Below, piece by piece: positions 17,759-27,317 of a stretch of DNA of 64,000 nt. The notes below the pieces were generated by a model. That model saw only the letters and a list, made by a program, of their open reading frames with translations, searched no databases and was not told the origin of the DNA. How positions within the stretch are numbered: the stretch's first letter is position 1; every line of letters starts with the position of its first letter. This DNA is from Fimbriimonadaceae bacterium (GTDB lineage Bacteria > Armatimonadota > Fimbriimonadia > Fimbriimonadales > Fimbriimonadaceae). Where the stretch lies: contig JAHCHO010000001.1 in assembly GCA_026129685.1 (NCBI GenBank), positions 62,001 to 126,000 on the forward strand, in the 5' to 3' direction. The translations under genes and the position numbers were made by a program.

Positions 17759-19372
17759 CTATTGTGCTCCTTGGCTCGCCACGCGCAACAACTCGGACTC
17801 TGCCTCCTGGGTCCAGGACCCGTCGCGGAGGAGGGCCGCGACCTGTGGCAGGCGGTCTCGAAGTTCGGACAGAGGCGTCAACGGGAGATCGAGCAACGAG
17901 GGATACACGACGATCTTGCCATCGAGGGACCGATCTTCGACGGCACGCAGTCCGTCGATCGATCCCGCCATACCCGAGACGGCGGCGACGGAAAGATCGG
18001 TCCGCAACCTCCCGTCCATGACCTTGGCCAGCACAAGGCGCATGTCGCGCGGTTCCGAACCGCTCGTTCCGAAGAGGAAGACGCGCCGTTCCAGAATCGT
18101 CTGCAGATCGAGGGGCACCACGGTGCCAGGGGGAATTCCTGCGAACAGGTTGATCCTTGCCCCCTGCCGACTTCGGTGGACCGCTTCGTGGACGAGGGCG
18201 GGAACGGGGGCCATGATCGCGATGTAGTCGAACGTCTCGTCCGTGGCGAGTTCGGTCGCCAAGGCCGAACGGTACGCCGCGCGATGCCCGCTCACGAGCG
18301 GCGCGACCTTGCGATCCAGCTCGTCCAACCGGGCGCGCGATGTGTCGGTGGCGACGACGTGAGCGTGCGGGAACCCGAGGAGCGTGCGAATCACGTGCAT
18401 CTGCCCCATGGGTCCACCCGCACCGATCACCAGCACCCGGTCGCCGTCCCGAATCTCTCCGGTTGGCGGAAGCATCGCGAGCGCGTCGGCCAAGTCGTGA
18501 GTGAACGTGCCGACGAGGCGGATCGCGGAGTAGTGCACGCGTCCGATGTCGACCGGTACGGGGGCATTCAGGCGTGCTCCGTCCAGTACCAGGGAGAGGA
18601 GCCCGCCCTTGCCGAGTCGACCGGCAAGGTCCGCGATGAGGACCGGGTCCGGTACCGAGCATACGATGTCGTCGTAAACGTCGTCGGGGGGAATGGGCTG
18701 TCCCGGTAGCCTAAGGAGGAGCGTCCCGGACTCCCAGTCGCCGGCGAGGCGGGCGATGTCGTCGGCGTCGCGGCCCACGATCAGCCGTCGCCCGCGAGGC
18801 AGGATCGTCTCCCTCTCGGCGGTGACATAGGAGTTCTCAACGCAGGCCCATGGCTCGACGAGCGCCAGAGACGACGCCCCCAGATTTTCCGGCACCGGGA
18901 TGAGATAGCCGTGCTCACTTTCCGGATTCCCCACGACCCTCTCGTCGAACAACACGTATTCTTGAAGGCCGCCCTCGAAGTTGTAGCCGAACGCGCTGTT
19001 CGAGCCCGCCGTCTTGAGGGTTCGGTAGTCGGCTTGGACGATGAGCCGGTCTCCCACACGATGGTGGCGCACCGAAGGGCCGGTCTTGACGACCCGGCAG
19101 ACGACCTCATGACCCGGCACCGTGGGTTGCTCGCCCGGTACGTATTGCGGCATCTCGGCCAGGACCTCGGCGGGAAGTCCCTCGGTGACGGGTGCCTTGC
19201 GGGCATGGCCGGCGAACTGCTTGAGCAACTTGAGGTCGCTGAAGCACAGGCCGACCGCCTCGACTCGGACCAGGAACTGGTGCGGCCCCGGATCGAACAC
19301 CGGCTTGGAGTCCGTGAGGCGCAGTTCGCCGGGGCCGGCGAGTTGGACGGCGTGTTGGGTGTTGGGGATCAC
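17759..19372 (-). CDS. Zinc-dependent alcohol dehydrogenase, SorE-like (large)
   Basis: Medium-chain dehydrogenase of 537 aa, much longer than the usual 340-410. The N-terminal catalytic domain has the zinc region GLCFSDLKLL, the GHE motif in VPGHEVVCRV and the Glu of EPWACVENSY. A Rossmann fold follows late, near residue 315 (RVLVIGAGGPMGQMHV), after an inserted segment of about 110 residues. It resembles L-sorbose-1-phosphate reductases. The GTG start overlaps the SDR stop by four bases (GTGA), showing coupling. It is probably a sugar- or polyol-phosphate oxidoreductase; the substrate is not known. Confidence 0.78.
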   Translation of the reverse strand: MIPNTQHAVQLAGPGELRLTDSKPVFDPGPHQFLVRVEAVGLCFSDLKLLKQFAGHARKAPVTEGLPAEVLAEMPQYVPGEQPTVPGHEVVCRVVKTGPSVRHHRVGDRLIVQADYRTLKTAGSNSAFGYNFEGGLQEYVLFDERVVGNPESEHGYLIPVPENLGASSLALVEPWACVENSYVTAERETILPRGRRLIVGRDADDIARLAGDWESGTLLLRLPGQPIPPDDVYDDIVCSVPDPVLIADLAGRLGKGGLLSLVLDGARLNAPVPVDIGRVHYSAIRLVGTFTHDLADALAMLPPTGEIRDGDRVLVIGAGGPMGQMHVIRTLLGFPHAHVVATDTSRARLDELDRKVAPLVSGHRAAYRSALATELATDETFDYIAIMAPVPALVHEAVHRSRQGARINLFAGIPPGTVVPLDLQTILERRVFLFGTSGSEPRDMRLVLAKVMDGRLRTDLSVAAVSGMAGSIDGLRAVEDRSLDGKIVVYPSLLDLPLTPLSELRDRLPQVAALLRDGSWTQEAESELLRVASQGAQ

Positions 19373-20397
19373 CGGAGCATCACCTGGCCCCCGGTCACGG
19401 GCAGGGCCTGGCCCGTCTCGTAGTTCTGTTCGATCAGGTAGAAGAGGGCGCGCATCACATCGTCCACCGTACACCCGCGCCCCATTGGCACTTTGGATTC
19501 GTAGAAGCGGCGCACGTCGGCGATGCATTGCGCTCCGGGGACCTTGCCCGTGCGAAGATACTGCGCGAACAGGCCGTCCTCGGGGTCCGACCAAAGCGGA
19601 CCCTCGAAGTAATTACCGGGGCAGATCGCGTTGACTTTGATGCCATCGGAGACGAGTTCCATTGCGAACGACTGGGTCAGCCCGATCCCGCCGAACTTGC
19701 TTCCCGCGTAGGCGGCGTTTCGGTTCGAGCCCTGCAACCCTGACTTCGAGTTGATCTGCACGATATCGAACCAGCGACCCGGTGCGACGGCGTGCTGCGC
19801 GGCCATGATCGGTGCAACGCGTTTGACGACGTGGAAGAACCCCTGGTAGTTCACCCGCGTGACGAGGTCGAACTCGTTCTCGTCCTGCTCGTAGACGCTT
19901 CCCGCCCGCAACACTCCCGCGTTCGAGACAAGTAAGTCGATGCCGCCGAATCGGGCCACGACCTCGTCGACCGCCCGCTCGACCGAGGCGGGATCGGTCA
20001 CGTCCATTTCGATCCCCACCGCCCGTCCGTCTCGATGGCGGGCGCAGATGGTCGCCGCCGTCGCTGCTGCGCCCGCAAGGTTCCGATCGGCCAGCGTTAC
20101 CCAGGCGCCGGATTCGGCCAAACGTTCCGCGATGCCTTGCCCAAAACCCTGGGCCGCGCCCGTCACGACCGCCACTATGCCCGTCATCCGTCCGCCCAGG
20201 GGCGATCCCTTGCGAAACGACCCGATCCCTGGCACGGTCAGGGATTTGGCACGAAGCAGTTCGTCGGTCGGTGGTTCGGTACGGTCCTCTGGCACCACCA
20301 AACCGCCATCGTTCGGGGATGACTCCAGGGTCGGCCAGGGACCCACGCCACCAAGCCACGCCCGCACCGACGGGACGACCGTCCGCGCTTCAACCAT
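19369..20397 (-). CDS. SrlD-like short-chain dehydrogenase with N-terminal extension
   Basis: A 342-aa oxidoreductase. The SDR core starts near residue 72 (VAVVTGAAQGFGQGIAE); it keeps NAG in VSNAGVL, the catalytic Ser in QINSKSGLQG, and YxxxK in YAGSKFGG. It ends TGGQVMLR as in sorbitol-6-phosphate 2-dehydrogenases, its closest recognisable relatives. About 70 Pro- and Ser-rich residues precede the core. That extension is supported by a strong GGAGGT four bases before the ATG at 20397 and an eight-base overlap with the PHP gene. It likely reduces or oxidises a ketose-phosphate. Confidence 0.82.
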   Translation of the reverse strand: MVEARTVVPSVRAWLGGVGPWPTLESSPNDGGLVVPEDRTEPPTDELLRAKSLTVPGIGSFRKGSPLGGRMTGIVAVVTGAAQGFGQGIAERLAESGAWVTLADRNLAGAAATAATICARHRDGRAVGIEMDVTDPASVERAVDEVVARFGGIDLLVSNAGVLRAGSVYEQDENEFDLVTRVNYQGFFHVVKRVAPIMAAQHAVAPGRWFDIVQINSKSGLQGSNRNAAYAGSKFGGIGLTQSFAMELVSDGIKVNAICPGNYFEGPLWSDPEDGLFAQYLRTGKVPGAQCIADVRRFYESKVPMGRGCTVDDVMRALFYLIEQNYETGQALPVTGGQVMLR

Positions 20398-21523
20398 GGA
20401 CACCTCCTGAGAGAATCCGTTCACCCTCATCGCGAAGGGTCGAAAGGACGCACGATCCAAGTCCGTGCTCGCCACGTAGGGCCCGGACCTGGTGGGCGGC
20501 GACGACGCACGCCCCTTCCCAAAACGCCTCCTCGGCACACGCGGGCAGCGGCTGACCGTCTCGACATCGTGGAACGAGCGGTTGGTGTCCAAGCGTGTTG
20601 TGCTCGGTTCCCGCCGTGACGACCAGGCCGGCTCTGCGGCAGGTTTCGACGTAGGCGGCGAGTTCGCGCGGACCGTTTCGGCTGGGGATGAACTCCACGG
20701 CCTGGATGTTCAGGGTCGCCAGGTTGCCGACGAGGATTTCGGGTGTCGCCTCGAATTCACCGATCGGTTCGGCTCCGTCGGCGACGACCGGATAGGCAGG
20801 GAACCCACCCAACTCCACGACCAAGCCGATCGCTTCGTCGAGGCCGACGAACGGTTCCGGCGCATAGGCGGGGCATCCGACCTTCATGAGTCGCGACCGA
20901 ATCTCGGCTTGCACGGCGCCCGCATCTTCGGGACTCGACGCGAGGGGTTGCCCGAAGATCCGTTCGAGGAGGGTGGTTCGATCTGGCACCGGGACCCGTT
21001 CGAAGAGCCGTTCCTGAAAAGCGCGGGCGAGGTGGCGTTCCTGTAGCGTGACGGCGGCTTCGGAGACGTCGCCTCGATCGGCCTCCCGAGCGCGAATGTC
21101 CGCCACGGTGAGGTCGAGTGTCAGGCCCGCTTCTAGGAAGAGGCATGTCAGAGCCTCGGCGATCTCCGCCATCCGCGCGTCGTCGGCCTCCCGAATCCGA
21201 CGTAGCATGCCGTCGGCGGGCGGCGGAATCGGGTCCAGGTGTGCGATTCCCTTCCCGCAGAGGTAGGTCTTGCCCGGGTTCACCGGATCGTTGAGACGTT
21301 TACCGGTCCGGCGGAAGGGCTCGTGCATCGCGAGGATTTCGGTACCGAGGAGCGGGATGATTCCCCGGTCGAGGCAGGCCTCGCCCGCGGTCGCGTAGAC
21401 GGTGAAGTCGTAGTAGTTGCTGAAGCCGAGGGCGACGAGGCCCTCCTCATGCGCCTGGTCCACCGCGTCCGCCGCTCGAACGAAGGCCGAGAAGTTGGGC
21501 GGAAGATGGACGTGCGCGTTCAC
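20390..21523 (-). CDS. PHP-domain metal-dependent hydrolase-like protein
   Basis: About 377 aa. The N-terminus NAHVHLPPNFSAF gives the HxH metal motif of the PHP superfamily; FSNYYDFTVY and the later GTEHNTLG supply further ligands. PHP proteins are phosphatases or phosphoesterases acting on small phosphates or DNA. In this cluster a sugar- or polyol-phosphate phosphatase fits, but this is inferred. The start is uncertain: the GTG at 21523 falls close to the HxH motif, and the frame stays open upstream with only CTG codons before the E2 stop. Confidence 0.7.
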   Translation of the reverse strand: MNAHVHLPPNFSAFVRAADAVDQAHEEGLVALGFSNYYDFTVYATAGEACLDRGIIPLLGTEILAMHEPFRRTGKRLNDPVNPGKTYLCGKGIAHLDPIPPPADGMLRRIREADDARMAEIAEALTCLFLEAGLTLDLTVADIRAREADRGDVSEAAVTLQERHLARAFQERLFERVPVPDRTTLLERIFGQPLASSPEDAGAVQAEIRSRLMKVGCPAYAPEPFVGLDEAIGLVVELGGFPAYPVVADGAEPIGEFEATPEILVGNLATLNIQAVEFIPSRNGPRELAAYVETCRRAGLVVTAGTEHNTLGHQPLVPRCRDGQPLPACAEEAFWEGACVVAAHQVRALRGEHGLGSCVLSTLRDEGERILSGGVHG

Positions 21524-21585
21524 GGCCCCAATCTTCGTCGGAGAGCCCGGGACAAGGGCCGCCAGACGGGAGAGCCAAGCGACGA

Positions 21586-22782
21586 TCAGGCGCCTCCCAT
21601 CAGAGACTCCGGATGCTCAAGAATCTCCTTCAGCCGAGCCATAAACTTGGCCGCCACGACGCCGTCGATCAGCCGGTGATCCGAGCTAAGGATCATGGTC
21701 ATGACTTTGCCGGGCCGCATCGCCCCGTTCTCCACGAGGACCGTTTCCCGAACGGCGCCGACCGCCAATATCGCCGCTTCCGGTGGGTTGATGATCGCGG
21801 CAAACTCCTCGACGCCGAACATGCCGAGGTTGGAGATGGTCAGAGTGCTCTCTCCCATTCCCTCGACCTTGCCGGTGCGAGCGGCCTCGGCGATTCGACG
21901 CGTTCCACGGGCGACCTCCTCCAAGGCCGCACGATCGACGTTGCGCAGCGTCGGCACGACCAACCCCTCTTCGAGGGCGACGGCGAGCCCAATATGGGCG
22001 GCCCCAAACTCGATCACATCGTCGCCATCGATCCGACTCCGAAAGGCCGGGAAGTCCTTCATGGCGCGTCCGCACGCCGCCACCACGACGTCGTTGACCG
22101 AGCAGCGATAGCGGACTCGTTCGCGCGCCACCAAGTCCAGAAGCGGGCCAGCGTCGGTGGTCGCCCTAAGGTAGAAGTGGGGAATCGTCTGCTTCGAAAG
22201 GGTGAGGTTGCGGCCGATCGCGCGGCGCATCTTGTTCATCGGTCGTCGGATGGCGCCGGTCGTCGGATCGCCACCGGCTTCGCTCGCTTGAATCACGTCT
22301 TCGTGCAGGATCCGTCCGTCGGGTCCGCTTCCCCAAGCGATGCTGGAAAGCGGTACCCCCAGCGCGGCGGCGGCCTTCCGCGCCACGGGAGACGCCTTCA
22401 CCCGACCCGTCTCGGATACGTGCCTCTGGGCGTTCTTGGGCGACACGGCCGATGGGGGAGCGCTCGGTGGCCCCGCGCCCACGGGCGCCACGGGTGCCGG
22501 CGCGTCGACGAGGTCTACGTCGCCGTCCGACAAGTAGGCGACCACCGACTTGACGGGGGCGGTCTGACCCGGTGCGACGACGATGCGCGCCACCCGGCCC
22601 TCCGCCTCCGCCTCCACCTCGATGGTGGCCTTGTCCGTCTCAAGATCGAACAGAACGTCCCCCGGTTTCACCCGGTCGCCCACCTTCACCCGCCAGGCCA
22701 GCACGGTCCCTTCCTCCATCGAGTTGCCCGCCTGGGGCAACAGGATCGGAACGACGGTACCGGAAGGCGTGCCCGTACTCAT
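21586..22782 (-). CDS. Dihydrolipoyl acyltransferase, E2 of a 2-oxoacid dehydrogenase
   Basis: A 398-aa E2. A single lipoyl domain with modification lysine in DLETDKATIEVEA (about residue 45), a peripheral-subunit-binding domain near KASPVARKAAAALGVPL, and the catalytic core with the active-site SSDHRLIDGV. It passes an acyl group from a TPP-dependent E1 to coenzyme A. The E1 partner is the fused gene divergently encoded at 23670. No E3 (lipoamide dehydrogenase) is in the window. GGGGAG precedes the ATG at 22782; longer frames into the regulatory gap are not needed. First gene of the leftward cluster. Confidence 0.9.
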   Translation of the reverse strand: MSTGTPSGTVVPILLPQAGNSMEEGTVLAWRVKVGDRVKPGDVLFDLETDKATIEVEAEAEGRVARIVVAPGQTAPVKSVVAYLSDGDVDLVDAPAPVAPVGAGPPSAPPSAVSPKNAQRHVSETGRVKASPVARKAAAALGVPLSSIAWGSGPDGRILHEDVIQASEAGGDPTTGAIRRPMNKMRRAIGRNLTLSKQTIPHFYLRATTDAGPLLDLVARERVRYRCSVNDVVVAACGRAMKDFPAFRSRIDGDDVIEFGAAHIGLAVALEEGLVVPTLRNVDRAALEEVARGTRRIAEAARTGKVEGMGESTLTISNLGMFGVEEFAAIINPPEAAILAVGAVRETVLVENGAMRPGKVMTMILSSDHRLIDGVVAAKFMARLKEILEHPESLMGGA

Positions 22783-22816
22783 AGCGTCTCCCCTACTATG
22801 CCACAAGGAGTCCGGT

Positions 22817-23662
22817 GTGCGCGACTTTGTTGTCCATTCTCGGACATACTTATGCACGTTTGTGAACAACGGCGCGACCAACGAACCCGCTCGGAACGGG
22901 ACGCAGCGGCGTCGCGAGGCGATCTTGGAGCAACTGCTGGCCCAGGGTCACGTTCTTGTCCGCGACCTCTCCGCGAGGCTGGGCGTTTCCGAAGCGACCG
23001 TTCGCCGGGATCTTCGCGCCCTTGCCCCCCGGCATCGCCTCGAACTCGTTTACGGCGGGGCGACCCTCCCGCAGGCGGGCAGCTACTCGATCGAAGCCCG
23101 GGCCCACCGCAACATCGAAGCCAAACGGATCATCGGCAAGCTCGCCGCCGACCTCGTCAAAGATGGGGACATGCTGTTCGTGGACGCGGGCACGACGAGC
23201 TTCGAGATGCGCCACCGGCTCGCCCAGAAGCGTGGGCTGACGGTCGTCGTGAACTCGACTCGTCTTGCCACCGCCCTGGCGGGCTCGTCCGATTCGAGCG
23301 TGGTCCTGCTCGGCGGCCACTTTCGACCGGAGCGGATGGACCCGTGCGGTCCGCTGGCGGTGGACGCGATCGATCGTTTGCGCGGCTATCTCGCGTTCAT
23401 TGGGGCGGACGGTCTCAGCCGCGACTTCGGGGTTTCGGCGGTGGATCTGGAGACCGCCGACCTCTATCGCCGCGTCATGGGGCACGCTCGCGAGACGATC
23501 TTGCTCGCGGACCACACGAAGTTTGACCGCCCATCCTTGTATCGCATCGCGGATTTCGACGCTATCCGATGCGTCGTGACCGACCGTCCGCCCGCGCCGG
23601 AGTGGCGAGCGTTCTTCGCCGACGTTGGCATCGACGTGCGCTTCCCCGAAACCTCCAATTGA
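22817..23662 (+). CDS. DeoR-family transcriptional regulator
   Basis: A 281-aa repressor. Winged-helix residues read [22 protein letters not shown], followed by the sugar-phosphate-sensing DeoR C-terminal domain ([37 protein letters not shown]). It probably responds to a phosphorylated sugar or polyol and controls the divergent dehydrogenase cluster. The GTG at 22817 has AAGGAG six bases upstream; a GTG at 22862 would leave a longer control region. It ends seven bases before the E1 gene, so the two are co-transcribed. In E. coli a DeoR-type protein (SrlR) also governs the glucitol operon. Confidence 0.88.
   Translation: MRDFVVHSRTYLCTFVNNGATNEPARNGTQRRREAILEQLLAQGHVLVRDLSARLGVSEATVRRDLRALAPRHRLELVYGGATLPQAGSYSIEARAHRNIEAKRIIGKLAADLVKDGDMLFVDAGTTSFEMRHRLAQKRGLTVVVNSTRLATALAGSSDSSVVLLGGHFRPERMDPCGPLAVDAIDRLRGYLAFIGADGLSRDFGVSAVDLETADLYRRVMGHARETILLADHTKFDRPSLYRIADFDAIRCVVTDRPPAPEWRAFFADVGIDVRFPETSN
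22831..22869. promoter_or_regulatory. Two palindromes between E2 and the DeoR gene
   Basis: TGTCC-attctc-GGACA (22831-22846) and TTGT-ga-ACAA (22860-22869) lie in the short divergent control region. They are natural candidates for autoregulation by the DeoR protein and co-control of both arms. If the DeoR start is the earlier GTG at 22817 these sites are inside its coding start. Confidence 0.4.
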
Positions 23663-23669
23663 GCCCAAT

Positions 23670-26141
23670 ATGCCGAAGAGCGTCCCCATCCACCCCGAAG
23701 ACGTCCGCCGCGAGGCCATTCTCGAGATCGCGCCGATCCCGCTGAACCGGTACCGGAGAACAATATCGGAGGAGGCCGCGCTTCGCGGGCCCGAGGCGCT
23801 CGTTAGGGTTTTCCGCGATATGGTTGTGATCCGGGCCTTTGAGTCCATGCTGAACGACGTCAAGCTCAAGGGCGCGTACCAGGGGATCGAGTACAACCAT
23901 CGAGGCCCGGCGCACCTTTCCATCGGACAGGAGGCGTCGGCGGTCGGGCAAGCGTTCTCGCTGGGCGTGGACGACCACGTCTACGGAAGCCACCGAAGCC
24001 ACGGCGATATCCTTGCTAAAGGCCTCTCCGCGATTCACAAACTGTCCGACGGCGAACTGGAGCGGATCATGCGGGCCTACCTGGACGGCGCGACGCTCAA
24101 AGTGGTGGAAGACGGGTCCCACGTTTCGGTGAAGAGCCTGGCGATCGACTTCCTCCTCTACGGGACCCTTGGGGAGATCTTCGCCCGCGCCGCCGGGTTC
24201 AACCGGGGCATGGGCGGATCGATGCACGCTTTCTTCACCCCGTTCGGCGTGTACCCGAACAACGCGATCGTCGGCGGCTCCGCCGATATCTCGGTCGGCG
24301 CGGCCCTCTACAAGAAGGTCAATCGGAAGCCGGGGATCGTCGTGTGCAACATCGGCGACGCTTCCGCCGGGTGCGGACCAGTCTGGGAGGCCCTCTGCTT
24401 CGCGACGATGGACCAGTTCCGAGAGCTTTGGGACGAGCCTTACCGGGGTGGACTGCCCTTCGTGATGAACTTCGTCAACAACTTCTACGGCATGGGCGGC
24501 CAGCCCGTGGGGGAGACGATGGGCTTCAAGGTGCTCGCCCGCCTCGGGGCGGGTCTGAACCCCGAGAATATGCACGCCGAACGGGTGGACGGCTACAACC
24601 CCCTGGCCGTCGCGGACGCCTACGAGCGCAAGCGTGCGGTCCTGGAGCGTGGCGATGGGCCGGTGCTCCTCGACACCTTGACGTACCGGTACTCGGGTCA
24701 TTCGCCGTCCGACGCGGGGTCCTATCGCGAGCGCGCCGAGGTCGAGGAGTGGCAGCGTGTGGACTCGATCACGACCTATGCCGCTGACCTGGTCGCCGAA
24801 GGCGTGGCGAGCCAGAGCGACCTTGACGATATCCGTACGGACGTGGACGCACGGGTGCTTCGGGCCTTTCGGTCGGCGGTGGATTCGGAGCGATCTCCTC
24901 GCGAGGACCTGACCCCCTCCGGGTGCTTGCTCGACCGTACGATGTTCTCGAACGAGCGGGCGGAGAGCCTGGCGCCGGACCGTCAGCCCGAGATCGCCGC
25001 CGACTTGGCGGACAATCCCCGCGTCAAGGCCTTGGCCGGAAGGAGTCGATCCGGCCTGGACGCCGAAGGGAGACCGATCGCCAAGGGCAAATGCGTCGGG
25101 ATCCGAGACGCCCTCTTCGAGGCGATGCTCGACCGTTTCGGCAAAGACGCTTCGATGGTGGCCTATGGCGAAGAGAATCGCGACTGGGGCGGCGCGTTCG
25201 CGGTTTACCGGGGCCTCACCGAGGCGCTGCCTTACCATCGTTTGTTCAATTCGCCGATCTCCGAAGGGGCGATCGTCGGCACCGCCGTCGGCTACGGACT
25301 CGAAGGCGGGCGGGTCGTCGCGGAACTCATGTACTGCGACTTCATGGGCCGCGCGGGCGACGAAATCTTCAACCAGCTCTCCAAGTGGCAGGCGATGTCC
25401 GGCGGGATGCTGAGGATGCCGGTCGTGCTCCGGGTTTCCGTCGGCAGCAAGTACGGCGCCCAGCACAGCCAGGACTGGACGAGCGTCTGCGCCCACATCC
25501 CGGGCCTGAAGGTCGTGTTCCCGGCCACGCCCTACGATGCGAAGGGCCTGCTGAACGCCGCCCTCGTTGGAACCGACCCGGTCGTGTTTTTCGAGAGTCA
25601 GCGCATCTACGACCAGCCCGAGCTGTTCCACCCCGGCGGCGTACCGGAGGGGTTCTACGAAGTTCCGATCGGCGTGCCCGACGTGAAGAAGTCCGGCAGC
25701 GACCTGACCATTCTGACCATCGGTGCGACCCTTTACCGAGCCCTCGAGGCGGCTACGGTCCTTGAGGAGCGGTATGGCTGGTCCGTCGAGGTCATGGACG
25801 CTCGCTCGATCGTGCCGTTCGACTTTGGGCCGGTGATCGAGTCGGTGCGCAAGACCCGGCGCATCCTCCTCGCCTCGGACGCGTGCGAGCGGGGCAGCAT
25901 CCTCCACACCTTTGCCAACAGAATCGCCCAGACGGCCTTCGACGACCTCGACGCCCCGCCCGTGGTCGTCGGCGCGCGGAATTGGATCACCCCGCCCGAC
26001 GAACTGGAGGAGGCCTTCTTCCCCTTCCCGAGCGACATCCTGGACGCCGTGCACGCGTTCATCAAGCCCCTGCCCGGGTACGCGCCGGCGAGGGAGGTCG
26101 GCAAGGACGCGGTCTGGCGACGGAGCCGGGAGGGCGTTTAG
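23670..26141 (+). CDS. 2-oxoacid dehydrogenase E1, alpha and beta fused
   Basis: An 823-aa TPP-dependent decarboxylase component. The alpha half has the cofactor-binding GDASAGCG...NNFYGMGG and the regulatory-loop-like [15 protein letters not shown]. The beta half starts near residue 470 ([16 protein letters not shown]) with [25 protein letters not shown] and the C-terminal transketolase domain ([18 protein letters not shown]). Two separate genes are usual for this family of E1. With the E2 at 21586 it would oxidatively decarboxylate a 2-oxoacid or cleave acetoin; the substrate cannot be read. ATG at 23670 is chosen because longer frames overlap DeoR. Confidence 0.9.
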   Translation: MPKSVPIHPEDVRREAILEIAPIPLNRYRRTISEEAALRGPEALVRVFRDMVVIRAFESMLNDVKLKGAYQGIEYNHRGPAHLSIGQEASAVGQAFSLGVDDHVYGSHRSHGDILAKGLSAIHKLSDGELERIMRAYLDGATLKVVEDGSHVSVKSLAIDFLLYGTLGEIFARAAGFNRGMGGSMHAFFTPFGVYPNNAIVGGSADISVGAALYKKVNRKPGIVVCNIGDASAGCGPVWEALCFATMDQFRELWDEPYRGGLPFVMNFVNNFYGMGGQPVGETMGFKVLARLGAGLNPENMHAERVDGYNPLAVADAYERKRAVLERGDGPVLLDTLTYRYSGHSPSDAGSYRERAEVEEWQRVDSITTYAADLVAEGVASQSDLDDIRTDVDARVLRAFRSAVDSERSPREDLTPSGCLLDRTMFSNERAESLAPDRQPEIAADLADNPRVKALAGRSRSGLDAEGRPIAKGKCVGIRDALFEAMLDRFGKDASMVAYGEENRDWGGAFAVYRGLTEALPYHRLFNSPISEGAIVGTAVGYGLEGGRVVAELMYCDFMGRAGDEIFNQLSKWQAMSGGMLRMPVVLRVSVGSKYGAQHSQDWTSVCAHIPGLKVVFPATPYDAKGLLNAALVGTDPVVFFESQRIYDQPELFHPGGVPEGFYEVPIGVPDVKKSGSDLTILTIGATLYRALEAATVLEERYGWSVEVMDARSIVPFDFGPVIESVRKTRRILLASDACERGSILHTFANRIAQTAFDDLDAPPVVVGARNWITPPDELEEAFFPFPSDILDAVHAFIKPLPGYAPAREVGKDAVWRRSREGV

Positions 26142-26815
26142 CCTTCTTCCCGAACCAAAACCTGCACGAAGCGACTGATTCGCCCGGTCTGCCTCCCCCG
26201 AACGCGGTACTCGACGCGGACGGGGATGCCGGCTGCCGGGTCCACGGTCATCGTCATGGGTCCGATCTGTTCGTGGCTCGACATCCGGATGTCCGTCAAC
26301 TCGAAGAGCGCCCTTCCCCGCTCCATGCCCCGGTAACGGTATCGCGCCGACGTGCATCCGCCCGTGGCGGTGGTCGAGCCGCTCCACGAATCGCCCGGGC
26401 GCACCGGGTTCGGCGGGAACTGGCAGAGGTAAATGCCCGCCTCGGCGAGGAACGGCGCGATCTCCGGATCGACGTGCCGGAGCGCGAAACCCCGGGCGTC
26501 GCCCGTGCGCACCGCGAGGGGCGTCCACTGGAGCATCGCGGAGGCGTTTCCTAGCACGGCCCGAAGGTCGCCCTACCGGTCCTGGCCGTCCAAGTGCATG
26601 GATGGGACGGTGAATTCGGTGGTGACCACGTCAGCGGTGACCTTTGGGACCCCCATCCGAATCCTCAGCGTGCCGACCGATCGGGGCCGTTCCCGTTCGA
26701 CGGAGAGGTCGAAGAGGTAGACCCGACCCTCCTTGGGTCGAAAACGGAAGATCGGATCGGGCGCGGCGCCCTGGCCGAGCGAGGCGATCAGGATGCCAAG
26801 AACGGCGACGATCAT
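26138..26815 (-). pseudogene. Secreted protein interrupted by an in-frame stop
   Basis: One open frame apart from a single TAG at 26573-26575. The first part begins [19 protein letters not shown], a signal peptide, and runs to HLDGQDR; the second continues in the same frame as GDLRAVLGNASAMLQWTPL and ends [11 protein letters not shown]. Both parts read as one beta-rich extracellular domain (about 225 aa). The family is not recognised. The 3' end overlaps the convergent E1 gene by four bases. It is either a nonsense-mutated gene or a base-call error; a GTG at 26557 could restart translation but without export signal. Confidence 0.6.
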
Positions 26816-26922
26816 GCAGGTTCATTCGTCGAGTCAGGTCGAGGCGGTTCCCGATCGCCCTGGCTTGCGGTGAATCGGAGAACTCGGCGTCGGGGTCCGT
26901 TCGCGGGATCGGGCGCGCGGAG

Positions 26923-26928
26923 TATAAT
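26923..26928 (+). promoter_or_regulatory. -10 box of the tRNA-Pro promoter
   Basis: Consensus TATAAT, 12 bp before the first tRNA base. The -35 region is not obvious. Confidence 0.6.
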
Positions 26929-26940
26929 GGTCTTTCGCGT

Positions 26941-27017
26941 CGGGGCGTGGCGCAGTTTGGTAGCGCGCTTCCATGGGGTGGAAGAGGTCGCACGTTCGAA
27001 TCGTGTCGCCCCGACCA
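26941..27017 (+). tRNA. tRNA-Pro (GGG anticodon)
   Basis: A complete cloverleaf: acceptor CGGGGCG/CGCCCCG, D-arm GCGC/GCGC, anticodon stem CTTCC/GGAAG around loop ATGGGGT (U33, anticodon GGG), T-arm GCACG-TTCGAAT-CGTGT with a terminal G-U pair, discriminator A and encoded CCA. Its 3' 49 bases are the attachment site of the adjoining island. The intact gene lies on the left boundary. Confidence 0.97.
26969..27017 (+). repeat. Left attachment site (attL)
   Basis: The 49-bp 3' half of the tRNA-Pro gene, starting TTCCATGGGG and ending CCCCGACCA. It is identical to 50625-50673. Sequence identity stops on both sides of the repeat, as expected for site-specific integration. Confidence 0.95.
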
Positions 27018-27020
27018 GGT

Positions 27021-27068
27021 TGAAATTGAATCTAGATCGGCAGAGGTGAGCGTCGGCGCTTCGCCGAC
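27021..27068. other. Left-end non-coding segment: possible arm site and hairpin
   Basis: 27018-27317 contains no convincing gene. It holds TGAAATTGAATCTAG (27021-27035), which resembles in inverted orientation the right-end sequence CTAGGTTCAGATTCG (50571-50585); 12 of 15 positions match. It also has a perfect 7-bp hairpin GTCGGCG-ctt-CGCCGAC at 27052-27068, which could end the tRNA transcript. Other bases show nothing further that I can support. Confidence 0.35.
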
Positions 27069-27317
27069 TAACATCTCCGATGGAAGCGCTGTAAGGGTAC
27101 CTCGCGCAACCAAGCTGCGCCACGCCCTCTTCCTGGGAATTCCGCCACGGGTGATTACTCCGTCACTGCATGTCGCGGTAGGGGATTTGCCGTGTGGGTG
27201 CCACGGAACCAGAAAGTGAAGCGGCGCTGATGCACACCTTGCCACGTTGCTCGGTTGAAAGGTGTCAAGGACCTGAGTTACGAACTCATCTTGGGTGATG
27301 CCCCTGAGGTGAGCTTC

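Noticed and set aside
17754-18662. N-terminal extension of the KdsD frame
   Set aside because: It overlaps the dehydrogenase gene in another frame; the KdsD protein has its own start with AAGGAG.
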